From Candidatus Nesterenkonia stercoripullorum (GTDB lineage: Bacteria; Actinomycetota; Actinomycetes; Actinomycetales; Micrococcaceae): a stretch of DNA of 16,984 nucleotides. A model generated the notes under the pieces. It saw only the letters and a list, made by a program, of their open reading frames with translations. It did not search any database and had not been told where the DNA came from. The translations under genes were made by a program, and so were the position numbers. The stretch spans positions 1-16,984 of the forward strand of contig DXGD01000028.1 of the NCBI GenBank assembly GCA_019114115.1. The letters run 5' to 3'. Of the stretch, positions 7,460-14,262 are shown piece by piece; position 1 is the stretch's first letter; every line of letters begins with the position of its first letter.

Positions 7460-7588
7460 GTACACGGGAATCCGGTGCCCGATGCCTACTTGGCAGCTCT
7501 GTGCCTAGCCCACGGAGCAACGATTGCGACAGCTGACCGGGACTTTGCTCGCTTCGAGGGCTTGCATCGCATCGATCCTGCAGCATGA
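7460..7588 (+). pseudogene. C-terminal remnant of a VapC-type PIN-domain toxin
   Basis: A reading frame of 43 codons ending at TGA 7586-7588 encodes GNPVPDAYLAALCLAHG followed by ATIATADRDFARFEGL. This is the C-terminal third of a VapC ribonuclease. It keeps the third acidic position (PDAYLAAL) and the TADRDFARF motif that holds the fourth. The N-terminal two thirds, with the first catalytic Asp and the Glu, are absent. Upstream the frame merges into unrelated sequence up to the stop of the ATPase gene. No start codon with a ribosome site and no VapB antitoxin are visible. It looks like a decayed toxin-antitoxin locus and should be inactive. Too short to stand as a gene; identification rests on motif recognition. 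Confidence 0.7.
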
Positions 7589-7597
7589 GCCTGCGCC

Positions 7598-7653
7598 GCT
7601 GACACCGCGAGGTGCCCCTGGCGTGATGTAGCCAGAGGCACCTCGCGGTCAGC
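7598..7653. terminator. Convergent (bidirectional) terminator hairpin
   Basis: A long inverted repeat: the left arm 7598-7622 begins gctgac and ends cctggc; the right arm 7631-7653 begins gccag and ends gtcagc. They are complementary except for a 2-base bulge and one mismatch, around an 8-base loop (gtgatgta). It lies between the end of the iron-uptake operon and the end of tctA, which converge here. It is therefore well placed to stop transcripts from both sides. There is no strong U tract, as is common in high-GC actinobacteria. Confidence 0.75.
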
Positions 7654-7667
7654 GCACGTCGTGCTGC

Positions 7668-9182
7668 TTATACTTTCAGCGCTTCCGAGACCGGTGTTTT
7701 CCGCACCCGCCTCATCACCGTGCCGACTATCGGGACGGCGATGATCAGTACCACCAGGCCCAGCGTCACAGCGGTGATCGGCCGGGTGAAGAAGACGGTG
7801 TAGTCGCCGCCGGCCATCATGAGCGCCCGGCGGAAGTTGGACTCGGCGATCGGGCCGAGCACGAATCCGAGGATGATCGTCGCGACCGGGAAGTTCACCG
7901 AGCTCAGGAAGTACCCCAGCACCCCGAAGGCCAGCATGACGCCGACGTCGAAGATGGAGTTTCGCAGGCTGAAGGAGCCGATCACACAGAACGTCAGGAT
8001 GATCCCGCCGAGCAGGCTGTACGGGATATTGATGATCCGCACCACGCCGTTGATGAAGGGCTTCGAGAGCAGGATGGCCAGGATGTTGGCGATCAGGATG
8101 GCCGCGAAGACGGTGTACACGAATGTCGACTGGCTGCTCATCAGATTCGGGCCCGGCTGGAACCCGTGCATGATGAACGCGCCGATCATGATGGCCGTCG
8201 TCGCGCTGCCCGGGATGCCCAGGGCGAACAGCGGCACCAGCGACCCGGTAGACCCGGCGTTGTTGGCACTTTCAACTCCGGCGATGCCGCGCGGATCGCC
8301 CTTGCCGAAGCGTTCCTTGATCTTGGCGAACTTCACTGCCTGCGTATAGCCCAGCACGGCCGTGGTCGTCGCTCCGGCTCCGGGGAGAACACCGATGACG
8401 GTGCCAAGAATGCCGGATCGCACTGTAGTGGGCCCGACCTCTTTGAAGTTCTCGCGAGTCCACACCTTGACTTTGCCGTAGTTGGCGTCGAAGCGCCGGT
8501 TCGAGTTGAGCCGGCCGCGGCGGAGCACCTCCGGGATGGCGAACAGGCCGATGAGAACCGGGACGATCTCCAGCCCAGAGGCCAGACCGGTTGAGTCGAA
8601 GGTGAGTCGCTGCTGCGCCGTCATCGGATCATTGCCGACGGTCCCGAGCAGGATCCCCAGCCCGACGCCGAAGATTCCCTTGCCGATCTGGCCGGAAGAC
8701 AGCGACGCCACGATCGCCAGGCCCAGCAGCGCGATAGCGAAGAATTCCGCTGACGAGAACGACATGGCCAAGGACGCCAGGATGGGTGTCAGGAAGATCA
8801 GGCCGACCGTGGCGATGATCGCGCCGACCCCTGAGCTCAGGATTCCGACGCCGAGTGCCCGGGCTGCCTGGCCCTGCTGAGCCATGGGATATCCGTCGAG
8901 CACAGTCAGCGCAGATTCCGGGGTTCCAGGGGCTCGGAACAGGATGGCCGTGACCATCCCGCCGTACACCGAGGTGGCGTAGAGCACCGTGAGGATGATG
9001 AATGCCTGCGTAGGGTCGAATGCATAGGTGACCGGCAGCGCCACGACGACGAGCATGGGGCCGCTGACCCCGGGGATGATTCCGCCGATCAGGCCGATCA
9101 CCGTGGCGATGAGTATGACGAGCAGATTGTCGAGCGTCGCCAGGCTGGCTAGCCCTTCGGCAAGTCCGTTGAGTGATTCCAT
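7668..9182 (-). CDS. tctA: Tripartite tricarboxylate transporter large membrane subunit TctA
   Basis: Large channel subunit (504 residues) of a TTT-family, secondary (ion-driven) importer of carboxylates. The sequence shows the two internal repeats of the family. Each starts with a Pro-Gly loop: GIIPGVSGP (residues 34-42) and GVLPGAGATTTAV (264-276). It also has YGGMVTAILFRAPGTPESALTVLDGYPMA, and GVESANNAGSTGSLVPLFALGIPGSATTAIM in the second half, both strongly conserved in TctA. About ten to twelve membrane spans are evident. A strong GAGGAGGT ribosome site precedes the ATG at 9182 and abuts the end of tctB 17 bases upstream. It is the last gene of the CoA-transferase/crotonase/tctCBA unit. 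The substrate is not revealed by TctA. Confidence 0.95.
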   Translation of the reverse strand: MESLNGLAEGLASLATLDNLLVILIATVIGLIGGIIPGVSGPMLVVVALPVTYAFDPTQAFIILTVLYATSVYGGMVTAILFRAPGTPESALTVLDGYPMAQQGQAARALGVGILSSGVGAIIATVGLIFLTPILASLAMSFSSAEFFAIALLGLAIVASLSSGQIGKGIFGVGLGILLGTVGNDPMTAQQRLTFDSTGLASGLEIVPVLIGLFAIPEVLRRGRLNSNRRFDANYGKVKVWTRENFKEVGPTTVRSGILGTVIGVLPGAGATTTAVLGYTQAVKFAKIKERFGKGDPRGIAGVESANNAGSTGSLVPLFALGIPGSATTAIMIGAFIMHGFQPGPNLMSSQSTFVYTVFAAILIANILAILLSKPFINGVVRIINIPYSLLGGIILTFCVIGSFSLRNSIFDVGVMLAFGVLGYFLSSVNFPVATIILGFVLGPIAESNFRRALMMAGGDYTVFFTRPITAVTLGLVVLIIAVPIVGTVMRRVRKTPVSEALKV

Positions 9183-9199
9183 GAGTAACGCGCACCTCC

Positions 9200-10003
9200 T
9201 CAGTAGATAAGCCGGGACAGGTCAGCAAGCACTCCGAGTCCTCTCGGAAGCGGCACTGACAGGACATTGCCGAAGAAATATGCCGTGACCAGACCGACGC
9301 CAAGCGAGATCACCAGCACCTTGATGAGGCCCTTGGCTCGCATGATCGTTGCTATCGCGAAGAAGAGCAGGCTGGTGGCGAGGATGAAGCCGGCGATCTC
9401 GATCACCGCGATGTAGGCAACGATCGCCAGGACGATCAGCACATGCGCCCAGGGCTGGTGGATCTCCTCCCCGTTGGGGTCCTTCGCTCCCGAGGCATCA
9501 GCGTCAGCGGGCTCAGCGTCCGTGGGCTCAGCCTCAGCGGGCTCAGCGTCCGTGGACTCGACGGCTTCAGGGGACGCAGGTGCATGGGACCGCCGTTTCC
9601 TCAGCTCACCGACCAGCACTGCAGCTCCGCCGATCAGCATCAACGCCACGGCCGTGCCCGGCCAGAACCTTGGCAGCTGATAGAACAGTCCATCTGCCGA
9701 TGGCACAGTGGCCAGCACTGCCAGGAGGAGAGCTACTCCGGCCACGAACCACAGCGAGGAGGCGAGGGGGAACTTCTTCACGCGGTCGGGGTGGGAAGGG
9801 GCCGACTCAGTCCCCCTCTGCTGGACGGCCTGCTGGTCATCCTGACGGGAGCCGTTCGGGAGGACTGCACCCAGGTGGGCCTCATCCGATGAAGCCTCAC
9901 TGGAGCGGAGGCTTGCGGGTTCGGCGTCACCTGGTGGAGCGCCACGTGATTGATGATGGCTCGGTTGAGTGTGATCTGGCTGGACGTGGGTTGGCTGGTT
10001 CAT
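9200..10003 (-). CDS. tctB: Tripartite tricarboxylate transporter small membrane subunit TctB, with long hydrophilic insertions
   Basis: Small, poorly conserved membrane subunit of the TTT carboxylate importer, between tctC and tctA as expected. Four hydrophobic stretches are seen (about residues 80-100, 113-133, 186-220 and 227-245). FYQLPRFWPGTAVALMLIGG is a typical TctB segment. At 267 residues it is well above the usual 150-180. The excess is a hydrophilic N-terminus rich in Gln, His, Ser and Pro (1-76) and an acidic Ala/Glu/Asp linker between spans 2 and 3 (about 143-182). That linker has five-residue units such as TDAEP, AEAEP and TDAEP. The start at 10003 has a GAGGG immediately adjacent; a GTG at Val 75 is a conceivable shorter start but lacks a ribosome site. 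Confidence 0.85.
   Translation of the reverse strand: MNQPTHVQPDHTQPSHHQSRGAPPGDAEPASLRSSEASSDEAHLGAVLPNGSRQDDQQAVQQRGTESAPSHPDRVKKFPLASSLWFVAGVALLLAVLATVPSADGLFYQLPRFWPGTAVALMLIGGAAVLVGELRKRRSHAPASPEAVESTDAEPAEAEPTDAEPADADASGAKDPNGEEIHQPWAHVLIVLAIVAYIAVIEIAGFILATSLLFFAIATIMRAKGLIKVLVISLGVGLVTAYFFGNVLSVPLPRGLGVLADLSRLIY
9504..9555. repeat. Imperfect tandem repeat of 30 bases inside tctB
   Basis: The 22 bases at 9504-9525 recur identically at 9534-9555, and the units keep the reading frame (10 codons). They encode the acidic Ala/Glu/Pro linker between the second and third membrane spans of TctB. Such in-frame repeats can change in number by slippage without breaking the protein. Confidence 0.75.
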
Positions 10004-10122
10004 CCCTCATTCTCGATTCGTGATGCTGCGTCAGCGACCGATGGAGCCGGTACTGACCGGGGTGGATGGCGTCGATAGGGGTGGGTCGTGAGACAGGTGC
10101 CGTGCGCGTGGCCCGGCGAAGA

Positions 10123-11094
10123 TCAGCGTGCTTCGCTGAACACCTCGTGGGAGAGCTCGGCATACTCGAGGGTGAATTCTCGGTAGTCCTCTGAGTCGAG
10201 CCAGCCGGAGCGGCTGTCGATGTAGAGGCTCGCCAGGTGATCCTGATACTCCTGGCTTTCGTGCACTTCGTAGAGGAGCTCTTCGATCTCGGCGGCAATC
10301 TCGTCGTCGACGTCGGGGTGCACCATGATGCCGCGGGTGTTGCCGGTCGTGACATCGATCCCCTCCCCTACCGAGGTGGGGATCCCCTCGAACTCGTCGA
10401 GTTCTTCATCGTGCATGATGAGCAGCGAGTGGAAGACTCCGGCTTCGATCTCATCGGGCCTGTGCCCGTAGGTCCCGAGCGCGGCATCGATATTGTCGCT
10501 CTGCAACGCGGTGTACAGCTCACCGGTGCCGTCGAAGGGGATGTACTCCCAGTCCAGACCGGATTCGAGGATGAGCTCGTGCACGACGAGGTCGGCTGCT
10601 CCGCCTGCTCCGGTTCCGCCGATTCGCATAGTCTCCTCTTCCGAAGCGTCGACGAACTCGTCCCAGGACTCGAAGTTCTCCGGCAGGGTGAAGAGCTGGA
10701 AGATCTCGTCCTCGAACTGCGCCACGGGCTGGAGGGCTCCGAGGGGGCCGCCGTCCATCTCGTCACGGCCTGCGATGATGCCCAGGGAGGCGTCTGCCAG
10801 CCAGGTATAGCCGTCAGTGGACCGCCCCTGGGCGGCCTGGATCGCGTTAGCCCCGCCTGCACCGTCCATATTGTTGATCTGGATATTCACCCCCGTCTTC
10901 TCCTCGATCTGACGGGCGATCTGACGGGCGAAGACATCAGTTCCGCCGCCGGGTCCGAAACCGACGATGATCTCGATGTCCTGTTCCGGATAGTCCTCAG
11001 GGTCGCCCGAGGGCGGCTCTCCGCCGCAGGAGGATACGAGGAAAGCCGCCGCTAGGCCTGAGGCGAGAAGTAGCGAGTTGCGAGAAGACATCAT
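10123..11094 (-). CDS. tctC: Tripartite tricarboxylate transporter binding protein TctC (Bug family), lipoprotein
   Basis: Extracellular receptor of the TTT importer, 323 residues, normal length. It has a signal peptide with lipobox LVSSC (Cys 23), as usual for a Gram-positive host where a free periplasmic receptor would be lost. The mature start DIEIIVGFGPGGGTDVFARQIARQIEEKTG is the hallmark Bug-family segment. GGTGAGGAADLVVHELI and WEYIPFDGTGELYTALQSDNIDAAL match the second ligand-binding region. The protein is markedly acidic. The start is GTG/ATG-rich: ATG 11094 lies 2 bases from a GAAAGG site, and ATG 11091 has better spacing, so the true start may be 11091. It lies 61 bases downstream of the crotonase gene. 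Family ligands are carboxylates; which one is unknown. Confidence 0.93.
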   Translation of the reverse strand: MMSSRNSLLLASGLAAAFLVSSCGGEPPSGDPEDYPEQDIEIIVGFGPGGGTDVFARQIARQIEEKTGVNIQINNMDGAGGANAIQAAQGRSTDGYTWLADASLGIIAGRDEMDGGPLGALQPVAQFEDEIFQLFTLPENFESWDEFVDASEEETMRIGGTGAGGAADLVVHELILESGLDWEYIPFDGTGELYTALQSDNIDAALGTYGHRPDEIEAGVFHSLLIMHDEELDEFEGIPTSVGEGIDVTTGNTRGIMVHPDVDDEIAAEIEELLYEVHESQEYQDHLASLYIDSRSGWLDSEDYREFTLEYAELSHEVFSEAR

Positions 11095-11155
11095 GGCCTT
11101 TCAGATCAGGTGCTCGTCGAAGAAGGCAGGTCCACGGTGCGGGAAGGGGTCCCCG

Positions 11156-11923
11156 TCACCGGCCTTGCCATGTCATGGACTGTTTCGTCAGGAACGCTTC
11201 GACCGCGGCGCTGAAATCGGCGCTGCCGTAGACGGTCCCGATGACGTCTGAATCGTCGATCCCCTCACCGGCATACAGTCTTCTGATATTTTCCTTGATC
11301 GACCAGAGGGTCAAGGGAGCGGCGTCGCCGATCTGGTCTGCAGTGCGCTGTGCGGCCGCATCCAGATCGTCGGTCACCTCGGTGAGGAAGCCGCTGACCA
11401 GTGCCTCCTGCGCATCGATACGCCGAGAGAGCATGAGCATCGACGTCACGCGGGCTTCCCCGAACACCCTGATGAGACGCCGCAGGGTATTAGCGGAGAG
11501 CGTATTGCCCAGCGTCTTAGCGATCGGGACGGAGAACGACGCGCGGGTGGAGGCCACCCGGATGTCCGCGCAGGTCGCGATGCCGAGCCCGCCGCCGACG
11601 CAGTGACCGTCGATGACGGCGACCACCGGCTTCGTCACGGCAGCGAGCCTCCCCAGGACCTCATCGATACGTGCCTCGTACGCCACGCCGTCATCGCCCG
11701 AGAATCCCTTGAACTGGGCGATGTCAGTGCCGGCGACGAACGCCCGACCACCGGCGCCGCGCAGGACCATCAGCCTGAGCTCAGGGTCCTCGTCGACCCG
11801 GGTACATGCCTCCGCGAGGCCTTGATACATCTCCCAGGTCATCGCGTTGCGAGCCTCAGGACGGTTGAAGGTGACGTGCAGAGCTGCGCCCTGCACCTCC
11901 GTGATCAGCTGAGAATCGTTCAT
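11156..11923 (-). CDS. Crotonase-fold (enoyl-CoA hydratase/isomerase family) protein lacking both classical catalytic glutamates
   Basis: Acts on a CoA thioester; 255 residues, full crotonase length. The oxyanion-hole segments are intact: RAFVAGTDIAQF (60-71) and the GGG at 110-112. Aligned by eye to rat enoyl-CoA hydratase, Glu144 (in GGGCELA) is Gly 114 here (GGGLGIA), and Glu164 (in FGQPEI) is Ile 134 (FSVPIAKTLGN). Simple hydration of an enoyl-CoA is therefore unlikely; isomerase, hydrolase, decarboxylase or lyase chemistry is possible. ATG 11923 shares its A with the TGA of the CoA-transferase gene (TGATG). That indicates coupled translation and a shared pathway. A GTG one codon earlier is possible. 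The family call is firm; the reaction is not known. Confidence 0.9.
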   Translation of the reverse strand: MNDSQLITEVQGAALHVTFNRPEARNAMTWEMYQGLAEACTRVDEDPELRLMVLRGAGGRAFVAGTDIAQFKGFSGDDGVAYEARIDEVLGRLAAVTKPVVAVIDGHCVGGGLGIATCADIRVASTRASFSVPIAKTLGNTLSANTLRRLIRVFGEARVTSMLMLSRRIDAQEALVSGFLTEVTDDLDAAAQRTADQIGDAAPLTLWSIKENIRRLYAGEGIDDSDVIGTVYGSADFSAAVEAFLTKQSMTWQGR

Positions 11924-13125
11924 CACACACCTGCCTTGCGCAGTGCGGTGAACTCGTCGAGCACGCGCTCAGTGTCAGCACCAAGTGAGGGGCCAGCGTT
12001 GTCCTGCCTCATCTGCGAACGCGAGAAGCGCATCGGGTTGCCCAGCTGGTCGATCTGCCCAAGCCGCGGATGATCTGAGGACCAGAAGTAGCCGCGCTCC
12101 TGCAGGTGATCGTCGGTGAAGACCTGGCTGTAGTCGTTGATCGGTGCGACGGGGACGCCCACGCGGTTCATCTCTTCGACCACTTCGTCGACTGTCCAGC
12201 CGACCAGGCGCTCCTCGATGATGGCGATCAGCGCCTCACGGTTCTCCAGCCGGGTCGCCGGCTCGATGAACAGCTCGTTGGTTTCCAGGTCGGCGAAATT
12301 GAACGCTTTGCAGAAACGGATCCACGTCGGCTGCGTGTTGGCACCGATGGTGACATAGCCGTCCTTAGCCGTCACCGCCTGGTAGGGAGCCTGGAGCGGA
12401 TGTGCTGATCCGTTCGGCTCACCCGTCGTGCCCTCGGCGAAGTAGCTCCCCGCCTCCCAGACCGCCAGCGAGACTGCAGACTCGAAGAGCGAGACATCCA
12501 GGAACTGTCCGCGCCCGGACCGCTGCCGCTCATACAGGGCGGACACGACGCCGATGGTGATGTACAGGGCGGTCGTCAGGTCGCAGATGGGAACGCCGAC
12601 CCGCGCAGGTGGCTGGTCTTTGAATCCCGTGACGCTCATCAGACCCGAGCGAGCCTGAGCCATGATGTCCAGGCCGGCCAGGGAGGAAAGCGGGCCGTCT
12701 TGACCCCACCCGGAGCCGGAGGCGTAGATGAGCTCCGGGAACTCGTCCTTGAGGTCCTCGTACCCCAGACCCATCTTCTTCAACGAGCCGGGTCGCAGAT
12801 TCTCCACGAGCACATCAGCATGGGCAATGAGATCACGGAACGCCTCTTTGCCGGAGTCGGACTTCAGGTCCAGCGTGATGGATTCTTTGTTCCGGTTGAT
12901 GCGCATGAAGGGGCTGGACTCGCCGTCGACGAACGGGCCGGAGGAGCGCATGGAGTCCCCGCTCCCCGGTGTCTCGATCTTGATGACACGAGCGCCCATA
13001 TCGGCAAGCTGCATCGTGGCGAAGGGACCCGCGATGAAGACTCCGACCTCTAGGACGGTAATCCCGGAAAGCGGACCGGCACCGGGGCCGGATTGCGGGG
13101 CGGACGGGCTGAAAGCGTTCGACAT
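11923..13125 (-). CDS. CaiB/BaiF-type (class III) acyl-CoA transferase
   Basis: Moves CoA from a donor thioester to a free carboxylic acid, probably activating the acid imported by the TctC/B/A system. It has 400 residues, a typical length. Diagnostic features are GITVLEVGVFIAGPFATMQLADMGARVIKIETPGSGDSMR (residues 21-60) and the NRNKESITLDLKS stretch (78-89). VLVENLRPGSLKKMGLGYEDL (105-125) also fits. The presumed catalytic Asp is Asp 182 in VGVPICDLTTALY, aligned with Asp169 of formyl-CoA transferase. ATG 13125 is chosen because GTGAGG sits at a good distance upstream. A longer frame reaches 13263, but those residues have no family match. It is the first gene of the five-gene unit. The substrate is unknown. 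Confidence 0.93.
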   Translation of the reverse strand: MSNAFSPSAPQSGPGAGPLSGITVLEVGVFIAGPFATMQLADMGARVIKIETPGSGDSMRSSGPFVDGESSPFMRINRNKESITLDLKSDSGKEAFRDLIAHADVLVENLRPGSLKKMGLGYEDLKDEFPELIYASGSGWGQDGPLSSLAGLDIMAQARSGLMSVTGFKDQPPARVGVPICDLTTALYITIGVVSALYERQRSGRGQFLDVSLFESAVSLAVWEAGSYFAEGTTGEPNGSAHPLQAPYQAVTAKDGYVTIGANTQPTWIRFCKAFNFADLETNELFIEPATRLENREALIAIIEERLVGWTVDEVVEEMNRVGVPVAPINDYSQVFTDDHLQERGYFWSSDHPRLGQIDQLGNPMRFSRSQMRQDNAGPSLGADTERVLDEFTALRKAGV

Positions 13126-13497
13126 TCTCGACCTCACTGTGTTGTACATCACTGTCGATTGTCGACTATAGCCGAGATTTTCATCACATGCACACTTCTT
13201 GCCCGATGGATTTCTGAGTGCTTCGTGCCGGAGTCCATCGATCTGCTCAACGACCCACGTCAACTGACAGCCCCGAATCCGCGCCGATCGTGCCGTTGGC
13301 GGTCACCACTGGACCGTGCACCTAGCGGGCAGCACACCCCGGCATGGACAGGGAATACCGTGTCCCGCCTCACTTCGCGGGACCGTAGACTGAAATCCGG
13401 CTGGTCGCTCATCGCCGCCGAGGCGAGGTGGAAGAGGCCCCGGCACCCTTCCGCAGGAACGGGTAGCATGATGTCCCCGATGGGAGGAACGTGTCGT
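13126..13497. other. Divergent intergenic region between the CoA-transferase and GntR-type regulator genes
   Basis: About 370 bases with no convincing gene. Both flanking genes have in-frame extensions into it, but these match nothing and lack ribosome sites. It holds a likely promoter/operator for the leftward operon (13159-13170). It also holds a small inverted repeat, gtcccgc (13362-13368) with gcgggac (13377-13383), separated by 8 bases and about 115 bases ahead of the regulator start. No clear promoter for the regulator could be picked out. Confidence 0.6.
13159..13170 (-). promoter_or_regulatory. Candidate -10 box and overlapping operator for the CoA-transferase/tct operon
   Basis: On the minus strand TATAGT (13170-13165) lies about 40 bases before the CoA-transferase ATG. 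Overlapping it is ttgtcgacta (13159-13168), a palindrome of the form TnGTCGACnA. A further tgtcga copy adjoins it at 13153-13158. Short GT...AC palindromes of this sort are typical targets of GntR/FCD regulators, and such a regulator is encoded divergently next door. No clear -35 box is visible, so this is tentative. Confidence 0.35.
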
Positions 13498-14262
13498 ATG
13501 AACGCATCAGCCGCGCGCTGGGCAGATTCACGCATCGAGAGCCCGAGCCTGGCGGAACTCGCTGCCGAGAAGATCAGCGAACTGGTCTTTCGCGGCGAAC
13601 TGCGCCCGAACGACAGGCTCGTGGAGGAGCACATCTGTCAGCGCCTCGGGGTCTCCCGCGCGCCGGTGCGGGAAGGGCTGCGCATCCTCGAAGGTTCCGG
13701 CCTCCTCGTTCGCCGTCCGCGGGCCGGGGTCAGCGTTGCAGCGTTCAGTCAAGATGATGTGTTCGAGATCCTCTCGTTCCGCGAAGGCCTGGAACGGATG
13801 TCCGTTGAGCACCTCTACCGATACACAGAGGATGTGCAGAAGGTAGACAGCTCAGAGCTCGACGCCGCTTTCGAGCGGCTGGTGGAAGAATTCCGGCACG
13901 GCGACGACGAATTCAACAGAATCCAGGCGAGTCACGGATTCCACACTGAGCTCGTGAGACTCTGCGGAAACTCACGCATCATCACCAGCTATACGCAGAT
14001 CACGATGCAGGTGAAATTGTGCATGTCCATGAACCTGCGCAAACTCCGCCCCATCGAGCCGCCCGAAAGCAATATCAGCCGGCACCGGGGGCTGCGCGAC
14101 GCCGTCCTCTCGGGCGATTTACATGAAGCACTGCATGCCATTGATACGCACGGCCATGACGCCTTCGTGCACGATCTTCTCGACGATCTTCCGGAGGGCA
14201 CTGATCGCCTGAAGCAGTGGATTGCCTCTCACCAGAGGATGATCGAGGGCGCGGAGAACTAG
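13498..14262 (+). CDS. GntR-family transcriptional regulator, FadR/FCD subfamily
   Basis: DNA-binding regulator of 254 residues. The N-terminal winged helix-turn-helix spans about 17-80, with LRPNDRLVEEHICQRLGVSRAPVREGLRIL and GLLVRRPRAGVSVA, the standard GntR pattern. An all-helical FCD ligand domain follows (about 85-230). His 149 (GFHTELVRLCGN), His 196 (SRHRGLRDAVLSGD) and His 218 (DTHGHD) are placed like the metal-binding residues of FCD domains, which often sense carboxylic acids. ATG 13498 is preferred because GGGAGG lies 9-10 bases upstream; a longer open frame upstream has no family match. Divergent from the CoA-transferase/crotonase/tct operon, it is the natural candidate for its acid-responsive repressor. 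Its stop overlaps that of npdG. Confidence 0.92.
   Translation: MNASAARWADSRIESPSLAELAAEKISELVFRGELRPNDRLVEEHICQRLGVSRAPVREGLRILEGSGLLVRRPRAGVSVAAFSQDDVFEILSFREGLERMSVEHLYRYTEDVQKVDSSELDAAFERLVEEFRHGDDEFNRIQASHGFHTELVRLCGNSRIITSYTQITMQVKLCMSMNLRKLRPIEPPESNISRHRGLRDAVLSGDLHEALHAIDTHGHDAFVHDLLDDLPEGTDRLKQWIASHQRMIEGAEN

Noticed and set aside
7460..7588. Intact VapBC toxin-antitoxin module
   Set aside because: Only the C-terminal third of VapC is present, and there is no antitoxin frame or start codon with a ribosome site.
9504..9555. CRISPR-like array
   Set aside because: Only two contiguous 30-base units inside a coding region, in frame, without spacers of even length or cas genes.
10237..11055. 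Plus-strand open frame opposite tctC
   Set aside because: Shadow of a Bug-family receptor whose signal peptide and ligand motifs are clear on the minus strand.
13126..13263. Longer start for the CoA-transferase
   Set aside because: The extra 46 residues have no family counterpart and would cover the likely promoter; GTGAGG supports ATG 13125.
13093..13497. N-terminal extension of the GntR-type regulator
   Set aside because: The frame is open, but the translation matches no domain. A strong GGGAGG site points to ATG 13498, just before the DNA-binding domain.
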